This document shows positions 6,166 to 7,691 of a stretch of DNA of 7,691 nucleotides, in pieces. The notes under the pieces are model-generated. The model was not told the DNA's origin. It did no database searches and saw only the letters and a list, made by a program, of their open reading frames with translations. Source of the stretch: Microscillaceae bacterium (GTDB taxonomy: Bacteria; Bacteroidota; Bacteroidia; Cytophagales; Microscillaceae); NCBI GenBank assembly GCA_003449595.1, contig DMHB01000086.1:1-7691 (forward strand), written 5' to 3'. A program made the translations under genes and the position numbers. Every line of letters begins with the position of its first letter. Position 1 is the stretch's first letter.

Positions 6166-7691
6166 TTAAAGAATTTTAAATTCGATGCGTCGGTTCAGGG
6201 CGCGGTTCTCTTCCGAATCGTTGGGCGCAGCAGGCTGGTTTTTGCCATAGCCTTGGTATTTGAGGCGGGCTGGGTCAACGCCGGCTTGGATCAAATAATT
6301 ATAAACCGACTTGGCGCGATTGAGCGAAAGCTCCATATTGTATTCGTCGGAGCCGCGGTCGTCGGTATGGCCCGAAATTTCGCCTCTTACCTCGGGGTTT
6401 TGGTTCATAAACTTCACCAACTCGTCTAACTCGGTGCGCGATTTATCTTCCAAATCGAAGCTAAGGGGCGCAAAAAAGATGTTGTTCAATCTGAAAATTG
6501 TCCCGGCAGTTATAGGCTCTAAGGCGATGTTGATTTCGAGCGGTTCGAGGTCTTTTTCTTCGGTGTAGTTGAAGCTCAAGCTTTTGAACGCATAACCTTG
6601 TTTCAGCACTTGCAGCGCATATTCAGAGCCTTGGTTCAGTACAATGAGGTAACTACCGTTTTCCGTATCGGAGTTGACGGAGGTTTCTAAGCTGCTGATT
6701 TTCAGGTCGAAAAGATCGATTTTGGCGCTGAGCTTTTCTTGGGTTTTGGCATCATATACATAGCCTTTCACATAGTTGCTTTTTACCACGGGCTTGACTT
6801 CTTCGGGCAGGTCGAAAACTTGTAAGAGGCTGCTTAAATATTTGCCGCCTTCGGTTTTCTCGACAGAATAATAGCCCTTGCGCCCGTCGGTGGTGATGAA
6901 AAGTCCTACTTGGTCTTCGCAAGTATTGATGGGGTAGCCTAAGTTTTTCGGCAGCGACCATTGGCGATTGACCGATTCGGCAGCATACAAGTCATAGCCT
7001 CCAAAACCCGGATAACCATTGGAACTAAAAAACAGGGTGCGCCCGTTGACGTGGATAAAAGGCGAAAGCTCGTCGCTATCGGTGTTGATATTCGGCCCTA
7101 AGTTGGTGGCAGGCATCCATTGCCCGTTTTCGTCTTTGCGGCTGCTCCAAATGTCGCGCTTGCCATAGCCTCCGCCTCGCGTTGAAACGAAATAGAGTGT
7201 CCTGCCATCGGCGGTCAGCGAAGGTTGCGATTCCCAAGCCTCCGAGTTGATGGACGGCCCTAAGTTTTCGGGGGCCGACCATGTATCGCCATTGCGGTAG
7301 GTGATGTACAAATCGCAGCGCCCATAGTTCACGATGCCGTTGCCGTGGCAAGCTGTAAACACCAATACGCGCCCATCAGCCGAAATGCTGCAAGTGCCTT
7401 CGTTGTCGGGCGAGTTGATTTCTAGAATGGGTTGGGGTGTCGACCAGCTGCCATTTTGCCAATAGCTTACATACATATTTTCGTCCGGCTCGGGGTTCAT
7501 ATTATTGGGCGGCTTGCGGGCGGTGAAAATCAGCATTTGCTGGTCGGCAGACAACGCCGGAAAATACTGCAAATAAAACTGGTTGAGCGGCGCCGGTAAG
7601 GCTTCGGGGTTGAAGTTGGCAGGGTTTTTGATGCCCGCTTGCGCGAATCGGCAATCCACAATGATTTTTTGCGCCAAGCGCAGCCCGGCAG
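6166..7691 (-). CDS. PorE-like PD40/OmpA-family envelope protein (5'-truncated by the window)
   Basis: Only the C-terminal 508 or so residues are present; the frame is open to the window edge, and the first possible start, TTG at 7677, is internal. Numbering from that TTG: residues about 33-275 hold five PD40/WD40-like propeller units (e.g. YFPALSADQQMLIFTA, SQPSLTADGRTLYFVSTRGGG, LSPFIHVNGRTLFFSSNGYPG). Residues about 301-386 resemble a carboxypeptidase-regulatory-like beta domain (VKGYVYDAKTQEKL). Residues about 396-503 form an OmpA C-terminal domain with GHTDDRGSDEYNMELSLNRA, where Asp439 and Arg454 match the peptidoglycan-binding pair. The first visible residues (CRFAQAGIKNP) resemble the linker after an N-terminal TPR region in such proteins. 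This domain order matches PorE, a periplasmic type IX secretion protein that binds peptidoglycan, but Bacteroidota carry several paralogues, so the exact identity is uncertain. Confidence 0.85.
   Translation of the reverse strand, partial: AGLRLAQKIIVDCRFAQAGIKNPANFNPEALPAPLNQFYLQYFPALSADQQMLIFTARKPPNNMNPEPDENMYVSYWQNGSWSTPQPILEINSPDNEGTCSISADGRVLVFTACHGNGIVNYGRCDLYITYRNGDTWSAPENLGPSINSEAWESQPSLTADGRTLYFVSTRGGGYGKRDIWSSRKDENGQWMPATNLGPNINTDSDELSPFIHVNGRTLFFSSNGYPGFGGYDLYAAESVNRQWSLPKNLGYPINTCEDQVGLFITTDGRKGYYSVEKTEGGKYLSSLLQVFDLPEEVKPVVKSNYVKGYVYDAKTQEKLSAKIDLFDLKISSLETSVNSDTENGSYLIVLNQGSEYALQVLKQGYAFKSLSFNYTEEKDLEPLEINIALEPITAGTIFRLNNIFFAPLSFDLEDKSRTELDELVKFMNQNPEVRGEISGHTDDRGSDEYNMELSLNRAKSVYNYLIQAGVDPARLKYQGYGKNQPAAPNDSEENRALNRRIEFKIL

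Noticed and set aside
6088..6429. 113-codon + strand frame across the trp leader and the OmpA-family gene end
   Set aside because: It is antisense to a well-supported coding region and has no recognisable domain.

Overview
The window looks like chromosomal DNA of a member of the Bacteroidota, probably a Cytophagales-type bacterium. Three things point there: a multidomain periplasmic protein with a PD40 propeller, a regulatory-like beta domain and an OmpA C-terminus; promoter elements that fit TTTG-N19/20-TAnnTTTG rather than sigma70 boxes; and start codons without Shine-Dalgarno sequences. The organism call is an inference from these features. No mobile elements, CRISPR arrays, tRNA or rRNA genes were seen, and no gap between genes exceeds about 225 bases.

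Layout from left to right: a short upstream stretch (1-109) with no feature I can support; a secreted TPR protein on the + strand (110-709); a terminator hairpin shared by two convergent genes (735-766); dxs on the - strand (798-2720), with a probable promoter in the 212-base gap behind it; the - strand cluster trpE-trpG-trpD (5942 down to 2933); a 223-base leader region in front of trpE; and on the right, also on the - strand, the 3' part of an OmpA/PD40 family gene that runs off the window edge.

The most interesting part is the leader between the OmpA-family gene and trpE. Read on the - strand, it holds a Bacteroidota-type promoter (6159-6128), an 18-codon leader ORF that starts with GTG and has two tandem Trp codons (6101-6048), a 1:2 hairpin overlapping the first Trp codon (6071-6031), an 11-bp antiterminator (6047-6036 with 5985-5975), and a 13-bp GNRA-capped terminator followed by a U-rich tract that ends seven bases before the trpE ATG. 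The antiterminator and terminator are mutually exclusive. This is the classical logic of ribosome-mediated trp attenuation, and nothing in the large-ORF layout hints at it.

The genes connect as follows. TrpE and TrpG form anthranilate synthase, and TrpD adds the phosphoribosyl group. The remaining tryptophan genes (trpC, trpF, trpB, trpA) are not in the window; dxs, for isoprenoid precursor synthesis, follows trpD from what is probably its own promoter. The two envelope proteins at the edges are unrelated to these pathways.
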